From an uncultured Bacteroides sp. (GTDB taxonomy: Bacteria > Bacteroidota > Bacteroidia > Bacteroidales > Bacteroidaceae): 9,782 nt of DNA. Position 1 is the stretch's first letter. Each line of letters opens with the position of its first letter. Below are positions 1 to 7,305 of this stretch, piece after piece. A program made the position numbers and the translations under genes. The stretch covers positions 1-9,782 of the forward strand of contig USSR01000213.1 in assembly GCA_900557355.1 (NCBI GenBank). Direction: 5' to 3'. The notes below the pieces were generated by a model. It did not search any database, was not told the origin of the DNA, and saw nothing but the letters and a program-made list of their open reading frames with translations.

Positions 1-1813
1 AGAACACCACCCAGAATTGCTGGATGCCCTTTTGTCCACGGTATGCCTGCCATAACAGGCCAATGATACCGAGCAACAAAGGCAGACAGTAGAAGACGTT
101 GTGTCCCTTATTGTTTTGCAACTCTTGTGGCAACAGGCTTTGGTCGCCTACCAGGAAGTTATCGATGAACGAAATTCCTGTGATCCAGTTGCCATGTTCA
201 ATTTCTCCACTACCCTGCAGATCGTTCTGGCGTCCGGCGAAGTTCCACATGAAATAGCGCCAATACATCCAGTTGAGTTGGTAGGTGAAGAAGAACTTGA
301 TATTTTCCCACTGTGTAGGCATATTCACCATCACCATTTGTCCGCATTGGTCGTAAGGAATGTCATTACCTTTTATGTCTACCCAAGCTTGATATTCCCT
401 GGCGTGCTGACTGCTGTACATGCGCGGGAAAAGCATGTTCTGAGCATATTCGTATTCGATACGTCCGGGAATTTCGATATAGCTATCCTTTTCATCGGGC
501 GTAGCTTTTTCTTTGCGGATAAATTTGGTACCACTATATGAAACGCGCGGTTCGCAATAACCGTCTTTCACATCAAGGGCAACTTTAGAAGAGAATGCTT
601 GTCCGTAGAACAACGGACGGGTTCCGTATTGTTCGCGTCCCAGATATTCACCCAGCGTGAAGATATCTTCAGGTGAGTTCTGGTCCATCGGCGTATTGGC
701 TGTAGAGCGGATCACGATGATGGCATAAGAAGAATATCCGATGACGATCATCATTGTACAAAGCAATGATGTGTTCAGCGTACGCGCGGAAATGCGATAT
801 TTCTCTTTCATGCTTGCCTGCATCTTCGGACTGAGATAGAAGAACAGGAAAGCGATAACTATAATACCTATTACTACAGCACTTGTTCCGTGTCCGTAGA
901 ATGGGATACCCAACAGGGCGATAGTCAACACGAAGGAGATGGCCATGCGCATCTTGTTTTTCTCCGTGTAGCTTTCGTATATACCCCAGATAATGGAGCC
1001 TGCCAGCACAATGATATAAACCATTACACCACTGTTGAAGGACATTCCTAACGTATTTACGAAGAACAGTTCGAACCAGCCGCCTACTTTTACAATACCC
1101 GGTACCATACCATAGAGTACGACAGCTACTAAAATGCCGGAAGCAAGTAATGCCAGCAATGAGCCTTTGGCATTTGCATTTGGCACTTTCTTGTAGTAGT
1201 AAACCAGCACGATGGCGGGTAAACAAAGCAAGTTCAGCAAGTGTACACCAATACTCAATCCGGTCAGATATGCGATCAGGATAAGCCAACGGTCGCTGTG
1301 CGGTTCGTTAGCTACATCTTCCCATTTCAGTATCAGCCAGAATACAACGGCTGTGAAGAGAGAAGAGAATGCATAAACTTCACCTTCAACGGCACTGAAC
1401 CAGAAAGTATCACTGAATGTATATGCCAGTGCACCTACCAGACCGCTACCCATGATGGTAATCAACTGTCCTTTAGTAATATTATTTTCATCTGTAGCCA
1501 CAAGTTTGCGTACCAGATGCGTGATGCTCCAGAACAGGAACAGGATACAAGCACCACTCATCAGTGCACTCATATAATTCACCATTTTAGCAACGGTGCT
1601 CGGGTCTGAAGCAAATTGTGAAAAGAGGTTAGCTACCAGCATGAAGAAAGGTGCTCCGGGTGGGTGTCCTACTTCCAGTTTGTAGCCGGTAGTGATAAAC
1701 TCCGGGCAGTCCCAAAAGCTTGCAGTCGGTTCTATAGTCATGCAGTAGACCGTGGCTGCAATGATGAAAGTAATCCAACCTACGAGGTTGTTTACGGTTC
1801 TGTACTGTTTCAT
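1..1813 (-). CDS. DUF2723 / GT117-family membrane glycosyltransferase (TMEM260-like), partial at C-terminus
   Basis: This reading frame is open from an ATG at 1813 to the window edge, about 604 codons with no stop, so the C-terminal part is missing. The protein begins MKQYRTVNNLVGW and has a first membrane helix at about residues 9-25. Next come FWDCPEFI (33-40), with acidic D35 and E38, and HPPGAP (50-55). This layout, acidic residues just after the first helix of a polytopic protein, is typical of GT-C fold transferases and of DUF2723 (PF11028). Further hydrophobic segments lie around 82-100, 118-135, 150-163, 176-206, 218-236, 264-280, 290-328 and 350-368. A soluble segment then starts with EDIFTLGEYLGREQYGTRP (382-400), and another helix lies near 575-590. 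Human TMEM260, of the same family, is an O-mannosyltransferase, so transfer of a sugar to exported proteins is plausible; substrate and sugar are inference. A probable promoter at 1872-1879 suggests transcription separate from the upstream transporter genes. Family assignment is strong, exact function is not. Confidence 0.9.
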   Translation of the reverse strand, partial: MKQYRTVNNLVGWITFIIAATVYCMTIEPTASFWDCPEFITTGYKLEVGHPPGAPFFMLVANLFSQFASDPSTVAKMVNYMSALMSGACILFLFWSITHLVRKLVATDENNITKGQLITIMGSGLVGALAYTFSDTFWFSAVEGEVYAFSSLFTAVVFWLILKWEDVANEPHSDRWLILIAYLTGLSIGVHLLNLLCLPAIVLVYYYKKVPNANAKGSLLALLASGILVAVVLYGMVPGIVKVGGWFELFFVNTLGMSFNSGVMVYIIVLAGSIIWGIYESYTEKNKMRMAISFVLTIALLGIPFYGHGTSAVVIGIIVIAFLFFYLSPKMQASMKEKYRISARTLNTSLLCTMMIVIGYSSYAIIVIRSTANTPMDQNSPEDIFTLGEYLGREQYGTRPLFYGQAFSSKVALDVKDGYCEPRVSYSGTKFIRKEKATPDEKDSYIEIPGRIEYEYAQNMLFPRMYSSQHAREYQAWVDIKGNDIPYDQCGQMVMVNMPTQWENIKFFFTYQLNWMYWRYFMWNFAGRQNDLQGSGEIEHGNWITGISFIDNFLVGDQSLLPQELQNNKGHNVFYCLPLLLGIIGLLWQAYRGQKGIQQFWVVF

Positions 1814-1871
1814 TCGGAAATAATTCGTTATGTTTTTAAGTTATATCTCTGTATTTTAGCGTACACGGGCG

Positions 1872-1879
1872 CAAATATA
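1872..1879 (-). promoter_or_regulatory. Probable Bacteroides-type -7 promoter element for the GT117 gene
   Basis: On the minus strand these bases read TATATTTG, a full match to the Bacteroides sigma-ABfr -7 consensus TAnnTTTG. It lies in the 153-nt gap between the ABC ATPase and the GT117 gene, 58 nt upstream of the GT117 ATG, implying a 5' leader of roughly 50 nt. No clear TTTG -33 element is seen at the expected spacing; the nearest T-run is TTTT, about 14 nt upstream of the element. The rest of the gap (1814-1966) is AT-rich, and I see neither a strong hairpin-plus-U-tract terminator for the ATPase gene nor another small gene. Confidence 0.55.
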
Positions 1880-1966
1880 GTGATTTAACTGCTAAAACTG
1901 TGGAGGTAAGGCATATTTATTAGGATAGGTTAAAAGATATACATTGATTTTTTGTAGAGAAAAGTT

Positions 1967-2806
1967 TCAAGAGTTACAACATCCACATCCATCTCCGTGC
2001 TTATGTTCCGCCAATATGCGATGCGGCAGAGCTCCATGTCCCAGCAGTTCTATCGGGCAATTGAAGTTCCGTTCCAGCCATTCTTCGCTTACACCCGTGT
2101 CGGGATGGTAGTCCAGCGTCTCATTCACGCAAGCGATGGATTTCACCTGTTGCAGTACTGTGCCGATGTCATGGCTAACAAGAATGATGGCGCAATCATG
2201 GTTAATTTCAGCCAGCAATTCGTAAAGCCGGGCTTCGAAGCGCTTGTCTATATACGTACTGGGTTCGTCGAGGACAACAAGTGCCGGATCGGAAATGATG
2301 GCACGTCCCAGTAGGGCACGTTGCAATTGTCCGCCACTCAATGCACCGATAGCACGTTTTTCCAGACCTTCCAATCCCATGCGGGCAATCACTTGCCGGG
2401 CTTTTTCCCGATGCGTCGCAGTGAAGCGTGAAATCAGTGACTTTTGTGAACTGAGTCCTGAAAGAATCACTTCTTCCACTGTTATAGGAAATTTACGGTC
2501 AATGCTATTGTATTGAGGCAAATACCCCATTTTTAGAACGGAGCGATTGGTAGTCAGTGCCGGGCGTTGCGCTGTGCCTCTCTGCTTGTCACTTGCCACG
2601 GATCGCTTATCACTATATAAAATTTCTCCTGTTGTAGGTTTCAGCAGGCCAAGAATACACTTGATGAGCGTTGTTTTTCCGCCACCGTTGGGGCCGATGA
2701 TGCCCAGAAAATCCCGGTCGTAAACGGTGAGGTTTACATTACGCAGCACTGTACGGCTATCATAACCGGCGCTGAGATTTTTTATTTCGATAAGGGGCGT
2801 ACTCAT
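1967..2806 (-). CDS. Metal (zinc/manganese-type) ABC transporter ATP-binding protein, ZnuC-like
   Basis: This 279-residue protein is an ABC ATPase that should power import of a divalent metal through an inner-membrane permease, using the lipoprotein encoded 27 nt upstream. All nucleotide-binding motifs are intact: Walker A GPNGGGKTT (38-46), Q-loop in GYLPQYN (Q98), signature LSGGQ (156-160), Walker B LVVLDEP (176-182) with the catalytic Glu, and the H-loop SHD (H212). GYLPQYNSIDRKFPITVEEV is typical of the ZnuC/MntB/TroB branch. Two things are odd. About 25 extra polar residues (roughly 65-90) sit between the first beta region and the Q-loop, containing two SDK copies. The C-terminus, HRILAEHKHGDGCGCCNS, carries three His and three Cys and could bind metal. 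No permease gene follows; the next gene is an unrelated glycosyltransferase. Zinc specificity is inferred from family and partner and was not tested, so I give no gene symbol. Confidence 0.9.
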   Translation of the reverse strand: MSTPLIEIKNLSAGYDSRTVLRNVNLTVYDRDFLGIIGPNGGGKTTLIKCILGLLKPTTGEILYSDKRSVASDKQRGTAQRPALTTNRSVLKMGYLPQYNSIDRKFPITVEEVILSGLSSQKSLISRFTATHREKARQVIARMGLEGLEKRAIGALSGGQLQRALLGRAIISDPALVVLDEPSTYIDKRFEARLYELLAEINHDCAIILVSHDIGTVLQQVKSIACVNETLDYHPDTGVSEEWLERNFNCPIELLGHGALPHRILAEHKHGDGCGCCNS

Positions 2807-2833
2807 TTCTTTACTCTATTTTACAGTCTCCGA

Positions 2834-3760
2834 TTACTTCTTAACGACCAGTTCCCTGGCAATGTTCAACATCTCTTCTTCCCAATCGTAAGAAAGCGGA
2901 TTGATAGGAACTACCTTCGTACCTGTTTGTTTAGCTATGATTTCTGCATTGCGGCGGTCGAATTCAGGTTGTACGAAGATGACGCGTACCTTTTCCTCCT
3001 TGCAGGTATCTATCAGGTTTTTGAGATGGGAGGGAGAGGGCTCTTTTCCATCTTCTTCAATAGAAATCTGATGTAAACCGTAGTCGCGTGCAAAGTAGGA
3101 CAATGCCGGATGATAAATCATAAAGGCACGGTCCGCATTGGGGGCAGAGAGCATGTGGCAGATAAGGCTGTCGGTATGTTCTATCTGATTACAGAGGTTT
3201 TTATAACGCTCCATGTAAGTTTCTTCATTATTCTTGTCGATGGTGCACAGGGCGTTTACAATATTTCCGGCAATAATTTGCGCGTTGTAAGCGGAACTCC
3301 AGATATGTGGTTCTACACCGAGGATGTGGTGTTCATCTTCCTGGATAGAATCGTGGGCATGCGCTTCGTCGTCGCCGTGATGGTGGTGGACGTGAGAGGA
3401 ATCAAAAATCAAATCGATACCGCGGGAAGTATCGAAAAACTGCAAATGCGGCGCGTTATCTGTCAGCTTATCCATCCAGGTTTGTTCAAAACCGATATAA
3501 CCGATGCGGAAGTAAGCTTTACTCTTGGCAAGATCGACAAGTTGTTGCGGAGTAGGATCGTACGTTTCCGGACTGCTACCTTTGGGTACCATGCTGACAA
3601 CGTTGAAGTTATCTCCTGCAATGGCTTCGGTGAAGTAGCGTAACGGTTCGATGGTAACAGTGATGACGGGTTTATCGTCTTCATTCTTATTTTGAACGCT
3701 GTTGTTCTTGCAAGACATGGCAAGCAAAGCAGCGAGGATGTACAGGAATGTTCGTTTCAT
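2834..3760 (-). CDS. Metal ABC transporter substrate-binding lipoprotein, ZnuA-like (cluster A-I)
   Basis: This 308-residue protein captures a divalent metal, probably zinc, outside the inner membrane and hands it to an ABC importer. It starts with a lipoprotein signal (MKRTFLYILAALLAMSC, probable lipidated Cys17, lipobox imperfect but usual for Bacteroidota), then a polar linker. The mature part follows the TroA/ZnuA fold: GSSPETYDPTPQQL (61-74), EPHIW (150-154), YHPALSYFARDYGL (216-229), FVQPEFDRRNAE (262-273) and a C-terminal INPLSYDWEE. Likely ligands are H152 and H217, with E65 or E266 helping. The first His of the classic ZnuA site is replaced by the SPETY version, and the usual late Asp of the DPL motif is Asn287. 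A His- and acid-rich loop (about 122-145, with HVHHHH and HAH) precedes EPHIW, as in ZnuA proteins. It lies 39 nt after mnmD and 27 nt before the ATPase gene. I see no Zur-like operator. Confidence 0.9.
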   Translation of the reverse strand: MKRTFLYILAALLAMSCKNNSVQNKNEDDKPVITVTIEPLRYFTEAIAGDNFNVVSMVPKGSSPETYDPTPQQLVDLAKSKAYFRIGYIGFEQTWMDKLTDNAPHLQFFDTSRGIDLIFDSSHVHHHHGDDEAHAHDSIQEDEHHILGVEPHIWSSAYNAQIIAGNIVNALCTIDKNNEETYMERYKNLCNQIEHTDSLICHMLSAPNADRAFMIYHPALSYFARDYGLHQISIEEDGKEPSPSHLKNLIDTCKEEKVRVIFVQPEFDRRNAEIIAKQTGTKVVPINPLSYDWEEEMLNIARELVVKK

Positions 3761-3799
3761 TTCTTTATTATATTTATGGTTTCCAATATTCGTTATAAC

Positions 3800-4453
3800 T
3801 TAGTTGTTTGTTCTCTTGGTTGCTCTCAGTATTTCCCGTTTTCCACCCGGAGGCCCCGGAAGGCGCTCCACAAGAAAGCCGACAGCTTGCAACATACGGC
3901 GGATAACACCTTTGGCGCAATACGTCGTTAATATGCCCCCTGTATTCATAGATACGTAAAGTGAGTGAAATAGCTGCTCGTTCCACATTTCAGGTTGCTT
4001 TTCGGGGGCGAAGGCATCGAAATAAACGAGATCAGGATTTAGTGATAAGGTGTTAGTGTTTGCATCTGCCTGTACTTTTCGCAGAGTGAAGTACGTGGAT
4101 ATTTTCACATCCTCTTCCCACGGTGCAGTATGTAATTGCTTAAATAACGGGTTGTCACTATATCCCAATGCATCAACTTCTTCCCAAGTAAGAGGATAAA
4201 GTTCAATACCGGTATAGTGTACGGGACGCTTTTCTTGTTCGGCAGCTTCCAGTGTAAGCAGGGCATTCAGCCCGGTACCGAAACCTATTTCCAGAACATG
4301 CGGCTGGGGTGCGGCCGAAGCTTTCAACCCCATATCTATAAAGATGTGTTGCGACTCTGTACGCGCTCCTTTCACCGAATGGTAATGTTCATTCAGTTCC
4401 GGTACAAACAGCGTTGCACTTCCATCTTCCGTATGTTCTATAATTCGTTTCAT
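3800..4453 (-). CDS. mnmD: tRNA (5-methylaminomethyl-2-thiouridine)(34)-methyltransferase MnmD
   Basis: The 217-residue protein is a SAM-dependent methyltransferase completing mnm5s2U at the wobble base of certain tRNAs. It corresponds to the MnmC1 half of enterobacterial MnmC, without the FAD oxidase half. The SAM-binding motif I is LEIGFGTGLNALL (54-66), followed by YTGIELYPL (80-88), the conserved DLVYFDAFAPEKQPEMW (141-157), TYCAKGVIRRMLQAVGF (177-193) and the family's C-terminal RLPGPPGGKREILRA (197-211). I chose ATG 4453 (MKRIIEHTEDGS) because it matches the normal N-terminus and starts 5 nt after the stop of the VTT gene. The frame is open further upstream to 4549, but that would overlap the VTT coding sequence by about 90 nt and adds sequence unlike the family. 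The gene is probably cotranscribed with its upstream membrane-protein neighbours, a link I read as positional rather than functional. Confidence 0.93.
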   Translation of the reverse strand: MKRIIEHTEDGSATLFVPELNEHYHSVKGARTESQHIFIDMGLKASAAPQPHVLEIGFGTGLNALLTLEAAEQEKRPVHYTGIELYPLTWEEVDALGYSDNPLFKQLHTAPWEEDVKISTYFTLRKVQADANTNTLSLNPDLVYFDAFAPEKQPEMWNEQLFHSLYVSMNTGGILTTYCAKGVIRRMLQAVGFLVERLPGPPGGKREILRATKRTNN

Positions 4454-4458
4454 AACTC

Positions 4459-4932
4459 TTAAAACATTGATATTACTCCTTGCAATGCCAACAGCATCAG
4501 GATGTATCGTACCAGCTTTCCGGCAAACATGGATGAGGTAGTCAACCATACATTGCTACGCATGAAACCCAGCGCAATGGCTATTGCCTCGCCCACAAAA
4601 GGCAGGAATGCAAAGAAAGCCATCAGAGCACCTTTTCCTTGCAGGAAAGCTTGCATCTTGTCTACTTTCTCCTTTTTTACTTTAAAATATTTCTCTATCC
4701 AGTCTATCTTACCCAAACGCCCCATGTAGTAGCACGTCATACCGCCTATTGTGTTCCCCAATGTAGCAGAGAGGACACATATGGCAGGATTCAACCCCAC
4801 TTTTACCAGTGCTATCATTACCAGTTCCGAACTGAACGGAATGATGCTTCCCGCCAGTAAAGCGGAGATGAAAAGGCCGAAATAGCCCCAGTCTATCAGG
4901 AGTTGAACCAGTGAACCTACAAAAGCGTCCAT
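4459..4932 (-). CDS. VTT-domain (YqaA/DedA-type) small membrane protein
   Basis: This 157-residue polytopic membrane protein has the reduced architecture of the YqaA branch of the VTT/SNARE-associated (DedA) superfamily. A hydrophobic stretch at about 5-30 runs into SIIPFSSELVMIAL (29-42), with membrane-embedded E36. A small-residue segment ATLGNTIGGMTCYYMGRLG (56-74) follows, then a basic amphipathic region (75-100), then FFAFLPFVGEAIAIALGF (106-123) with the FxPFxGE motif and E115, and a last helix containing GKLVRY (138-143) with the conserved Arg142. DedA/VTT proteins include undecaprenyl-phosphate and phospholipid flippases and affect membrane homeostasis; which activity this one has cannot be told from sequence. 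The start lies inside the 3' end of the DUF6427-like gene (16-nt overlap) and mnmD begins 5 nt after its stop, so it is almost certainly translated from a shared message. Confidence 0.88.
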   Translation of the reverse strand: MDAFVGSLVQLLIDWGYFGLFISALLAGSIIPFSSELVMIALVKVGLNPAICVLSATLGNTIGGMTCYYMGRLGKIDWIEKYFKVKKEKVDKMQAFLQGKGALMAFFAFLPFVGEAIAIALGFMRSNVWLTTSSMFAGKLVRYILMLLALQGVISMF

Positions 4933-5918
4933 ATATTAAATCCGAATAAAAGTATAAGCCCTGCGAGAGCACAAATGAAAAACACATTGGAAGCCCGACT
5001 GTTCGTCAGCACCACGAAATGTCCTGTCAGGATACTGACACCTATCAGCAGCAGAGGCAGGAGATGAACCGTCAAAACCGGTTGCAACAGGATATAGACA
5101 AAGATGCAGAAACTCAGAAAAATAAGAAAATGCAGATAACTGCGGGTACGTATCTTATCTTCGTAACCTGCCACCAGACAGTGGATGGAACTGACCAGGT
5201 ATAATACGAACAGATAGCCCAATGTAGCTATTTCCCACAAGGGGAAGTCCCATAGATTGATAGGGTGGAATGTTGCCAGTTCGATGAAAGGCTGGTAAAA
5301 TAAGTCCATTTCATCGTAGAAGTAAGCATGCCCCAATAGAAACCAGTAGGGTAAAGTCCAACCGACCAGACTGCTGAAAAAACTCTTTGGAGTGAGTGCC
5401 TGGAAACCGTATGCACCTATCCAGTAGAGGGGAATAAACAGTGTCAGTTGCGGGAAGAACAGACTACCCAACCCGATAAAGAGGAACGAATAGAACATGG
5501 TGCTTGCCGGACGGGGATGTTGGTAACCCTTGAACAGGAAGAACAGGGATATAAGAAATGCTATCGAGGCAAAGTCTCCGGCATAAACAGGATGCAGGGC
5601 CGGACAAACGGATATAAACAGGAAATAAATGGCCGTTTGTACAGATGCCCGCATGCGGATGATGGCAAAAGTATTGTTTAGTTCTATCAGGAAGTAACCG
5701 ATGATGCCATAAAAGATGAAACTTAAAGGTATACTTGCCCATGCCGGAATATACCCATCTATGATAGTATCCCACAGGGGATAATTACTTTTTATTACCG
5801 GAACTTCAGGCAATAGAATAGAGGTCAGTATCCAGCAGAATAGTGACAAGAGGATGGCAGCGGGCAGTGTGAAACGTCCCGCTGTGATCCGGTTCTGTAG
5901 TCGTTTACTTCGTATCAT
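4917..5918 (-). CDS. DUF6427-like multi-spanning membrane protein of unknown function
   Basis: This 333-residue protein is largely hydrophobic and I predict about nine to eleven membrane helices. The N-terminus is basic (MIRSKRLQNR), followed by helices at roughly 17-37, 60-80, 90-105, 112-130, 140-165 and 180-197, further helices between 227 and 320, and a final one ending in GFNIWTLL. Short charged loops such as GYEDKIRTRS separate them. I see no catalytic motif. Length, the N-terminal basic stretch, the PQLTLFIPLYWIGAY segment and the C-terminal pattern (a helix ending near FVVLTNSRASN, then a last helix) resemble DUF6427 of Bacteroidota, but this is from memory and moderately sure. It starts 75 nt after purD, separated by the palindromic repeat array, and its end overlaps the VTT gene start by 16 nt. 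That coupling hints at a membrane-related role shared with the VTT protein, which is inference. Confidence 0.75.
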   Translation of the reverse strand: MIRSKRLQNRITAGRFTLPAAILLSLFCWILTSILLPEVPVIKSNYPLWDTIIDGYIPAWASIPLSFIFYGIIGYFLIELNNTFAIIRMRASVQTAIYFLFISVCPALHPVYAGDFASIAFLISLFFLFKGYQHPRPASTMFYSFLFIGLGSLFFPQLTLFIPLYWIGAYGFQALTPKSFFSSLVGWTLPYWFLLGHAYFYDEMDLFYQPFIELATFHPINLWDFPLWEIATLGYLFVLYLVSSIHCLVAGYEDKIRTRSYLHFLIFLSFCIFVYILLQPVLTVHLLPLLLIGVSILTGHFVVLTNSRASNVFFICALAGLILLFGFNIWTLL

Positions 5919-5925
5919 AATATTA

Positions 5926-5992
5926 ATTGTGGTAAGGTGATAGGGTGATAAAGTGATAATATCACCCTATCACTCTATCACCTTATCACTCT
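5926..5992. repeat. Palindromic array of 8-bp units in the purD-DUF6427 gap
   Basis: The gap after purD consists almost wholly of an ordered repeat. On the plus strand, three left units, AAGGTGAT, AGGGTGAT and AAAGTGAT (5934-5957), face four right units, ATCACCCT, ATCACTCT, ATCACCTT and ATCACTCT (5961-5992), across a 3-nt AAT spacer. The stretch 5926-5933 (ATTGTGGT) looks like a decayed fourth left unit. In the minus-strand RNA, the sense of the operon, units pair in register into a 24-bp stem with one A-C mismatch and two G-U pairs around a 3-nt loop. In the plus-strand RNA the same positions give two A-C mismatches. There is no U-tract after the stem in the sense direction, so a simple intrinsic terminator is unlikely. 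It may act as an RNA processing or stability element, or be a dispersed intergenic repeat. Confidence 0.85.
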
Positions 5993-5993
5993 T

Positions 5994-7268
5994 TTAAAGG
6001 TCGAAGCCGATGTCACGGCGGAAATATTTCTTGTCGAATTGAATCATTTCCGCAACTTTATAACTCTTGGCAAGGGCTTCTTCTTTGGTTTCACCATACG
6101 AACATACGGCAATCACGCGTCCGCCGTTTGTTGCCACCTGGCCGTCTTTCATTGCTGTTCCGGCATGGAAGAGAATACTGTCTGTAGCGGCAGCTTCTTC
6201 AAATCCGGTCATTACTTTACCTTTCTCGTAAGCTTCGGGATATCCGCCGCTGACGAGCATGACGCAAGCAGCCGTACGCGAGTCCATTGTCAATGTCTTT
6301 GTATCGAGGTTCACGTCGCGTACACCTTCCAGAAGTTCCACGAAGTCGCTCTGTACACGTAGCATGACGCTTTCTGTTTCGGGGTCTCCCATGCGGACAT
6401 TATATTCTATGACCATCGGTTCGCCTTTCACACGGATCAGTCCGAGGAAGATGAAACCTTTGTAAAGGATGTCTTCTTCTTGCAGTCCGCGGATAGTGGG
6501 CTCAATGATACGGGTACGCACTTTTTCCATAAATACCTCGTCGGCAAAAGGAACGGGAGTCACGCTTCCCATACCACCGGTATTCAGACCTTTGTCACCT
6601 TCGCCGATGCGTTTGTAATCTTTGGCAACGGGCAGCACTTTATAGTTCTTGCTGTCTGTCAGCACAAATACGGAGCACTCGATGCCGCTGAGGAATTCTT
6701 CGATAACTACCGTGGCACTGGCCTGACCGAACATACCACCAAGCATTTCTTTCAGTTCCTTTTTGGCTTCTTCGAGTGTAGGAAGGATCAGTACGCCTTT
6801 TCCTGCGCAAAGACCGTCGGCTTTCAGCACATAGGGTGCTTCAAGGGTTTCAAGGAAAGCGAGTCCTTCTTCCAGATTTTCGGCATTGATGCTTTTGTAG
6901 CGGGCGGTGGGGATGCCATGGCGTTCCATGAAACCCTTGGCAAACTCCTTGCTGCCTTCCAACTGGGCACCCTTGGCAGTAGGGCCGATGATGGCGATAT
7001 GTTGTGTGGCGGCGTCTCCGGTAAAGTTGTCGTAGATACCTTCTACCAACGGATCTTCGGGACCTACCACAATCATATCTACTTTTTCTTTCAGGGCGAA
7101 AGTTTTCAGGGCAGTGAAGTCGGTAGCTTTGATAGCTACATTCTCGCCTACTGCACTGGTACCGGCATTACCGGGGGCGATAAAAAGTTTCTCTACTTTC
7201 GGGCTTTGGGCTATTTTCCATGCCAGAGCGTGCTCGCGGCCGCCGCTTCCTAATAATAATATCTTCAT
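5994..7268 (-). CDS. purD: Phosphoribosylamine--glycine ligase (GAR synthetase)
   Basis: This 424-residue cytosolic ATP-grasp enzyme joins glycine to 5-phosphoribosylamine with ATP, the second committed step of purine synthesis. It is full length for the family. The N-domain starts [18 protein letters not shown] (1-18) and contains APGNAGT (31-37) and [12 protein letters not shown] (67-78). The ATP-grasp region includes [16 protein letters not shown] (107-122), [13 protein letters not shown] (147-159), the glycine-rich [13 protein letters not shown] (228-240) and the metal-binding [12 protein letters not shown] (287-298). The C-domain has HAGT (368-371) and NGGRVIAV (381-388). All expected motifs are present, and the ATG at 7268 matches the standard N-terminus. 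It is a single PurD, not fused to PurM or PurN. It begins 37 nt after the S9 peptidase stop in an AT-rich spacer with no clear terminator, so readthrough is likely. No purine riboswitch or PurR-type site is visible, and no other pur gene is in the window. Confidence 0.97.
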   Translation of the reverse strand: MKILLLGSGGREHALAWKIAQSPKVEKLFIAPGNAGTSAVGENVAIKATDFTALKTFALKEKVDMIVVGPEDPLVEGIYDNFTGDAATQHIAIIGPTAKGAQLEGSKEFAKGFMERHGIPTARYKSINAENLEEGLAFLETLEAPYVLKADGLCAGKGVLILPTLEEAKKELKEMLGGMFGQASATVVIEEFLSGIECSVFVLTDSKNYKVLPVAKDYKRIGEGDKGLNTGGMGSVTPVPFADEVFMEKVRTRIIEPTIRGLQEEDILYKGFIFLGLIRVKGEPMVIEYNVRMGDPETESVMLRVQSDFVELLEGVRDVNLDTKTLTMDSRTAACVMLVSGGYPEAYEKGKVMTGFEEAAATDSILFHAGTAMKDGQVATNGGRVIAVCSYGETKEEALAKSYKVAEMIQFDKKYFRRDIGFDL

Positions 7269-7305
7269 CTTTATATTTCGTTTAATTTATTGCTTCTATT
7301 TTATT

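Noticed and set aside
669..1289. A 206-codon minus-strand frame inside the GT117 gene
   Set aside because: It is out of frame with the 604-codon GT117 reading frame. Its product is full of Arg, Cys and His with no membrane helices or known motif.
1814..1966. A Zur/metal-responsive operator, terminator or small RNA in the znuC-GT117 gap
   Set aside because: Apart from the TATATTTG element I found no clear inverted repeat, hairpin with U-tract or conserved-looking motif; any claim would be guesswork.
4041..4052. AGTGATAAGGTG inside mnmD, matching 12 nt of the palindromic array downstream of purD
   Set aside because: It is a single short match in a coding region without neighbouring units or inverted partner, most simply chance, although it lies in a probably variable linker of MnmD.
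4454..4549. A longer mnmD start (GTG/ATG region to 4549) adding 32 residues
   Set aside because: The extension would overlap the VTT gene by about 90 nt and is unlike MnmD N-termini; the ATG at 4453 fits the family and the operon spacing.
5919..5993. Intrinsic terminator after purD
   Set aside because: The stem is strong, but in the operon-sense direction it is followed by ACCACAATTAAT, not a U-tract. The T-run at 5991-5995 lies on the other strand's side of the stem, next to the purD stop.
6480..7253. A 257-codon open frame on the plus strand opposite purD
   Set aside because: It is antisense to a complete, motif-perfect PurD. Its translation is rich in Phe, His and Gly, with no recognisable domain, as expected for a shadow of biased codons on the other strand.
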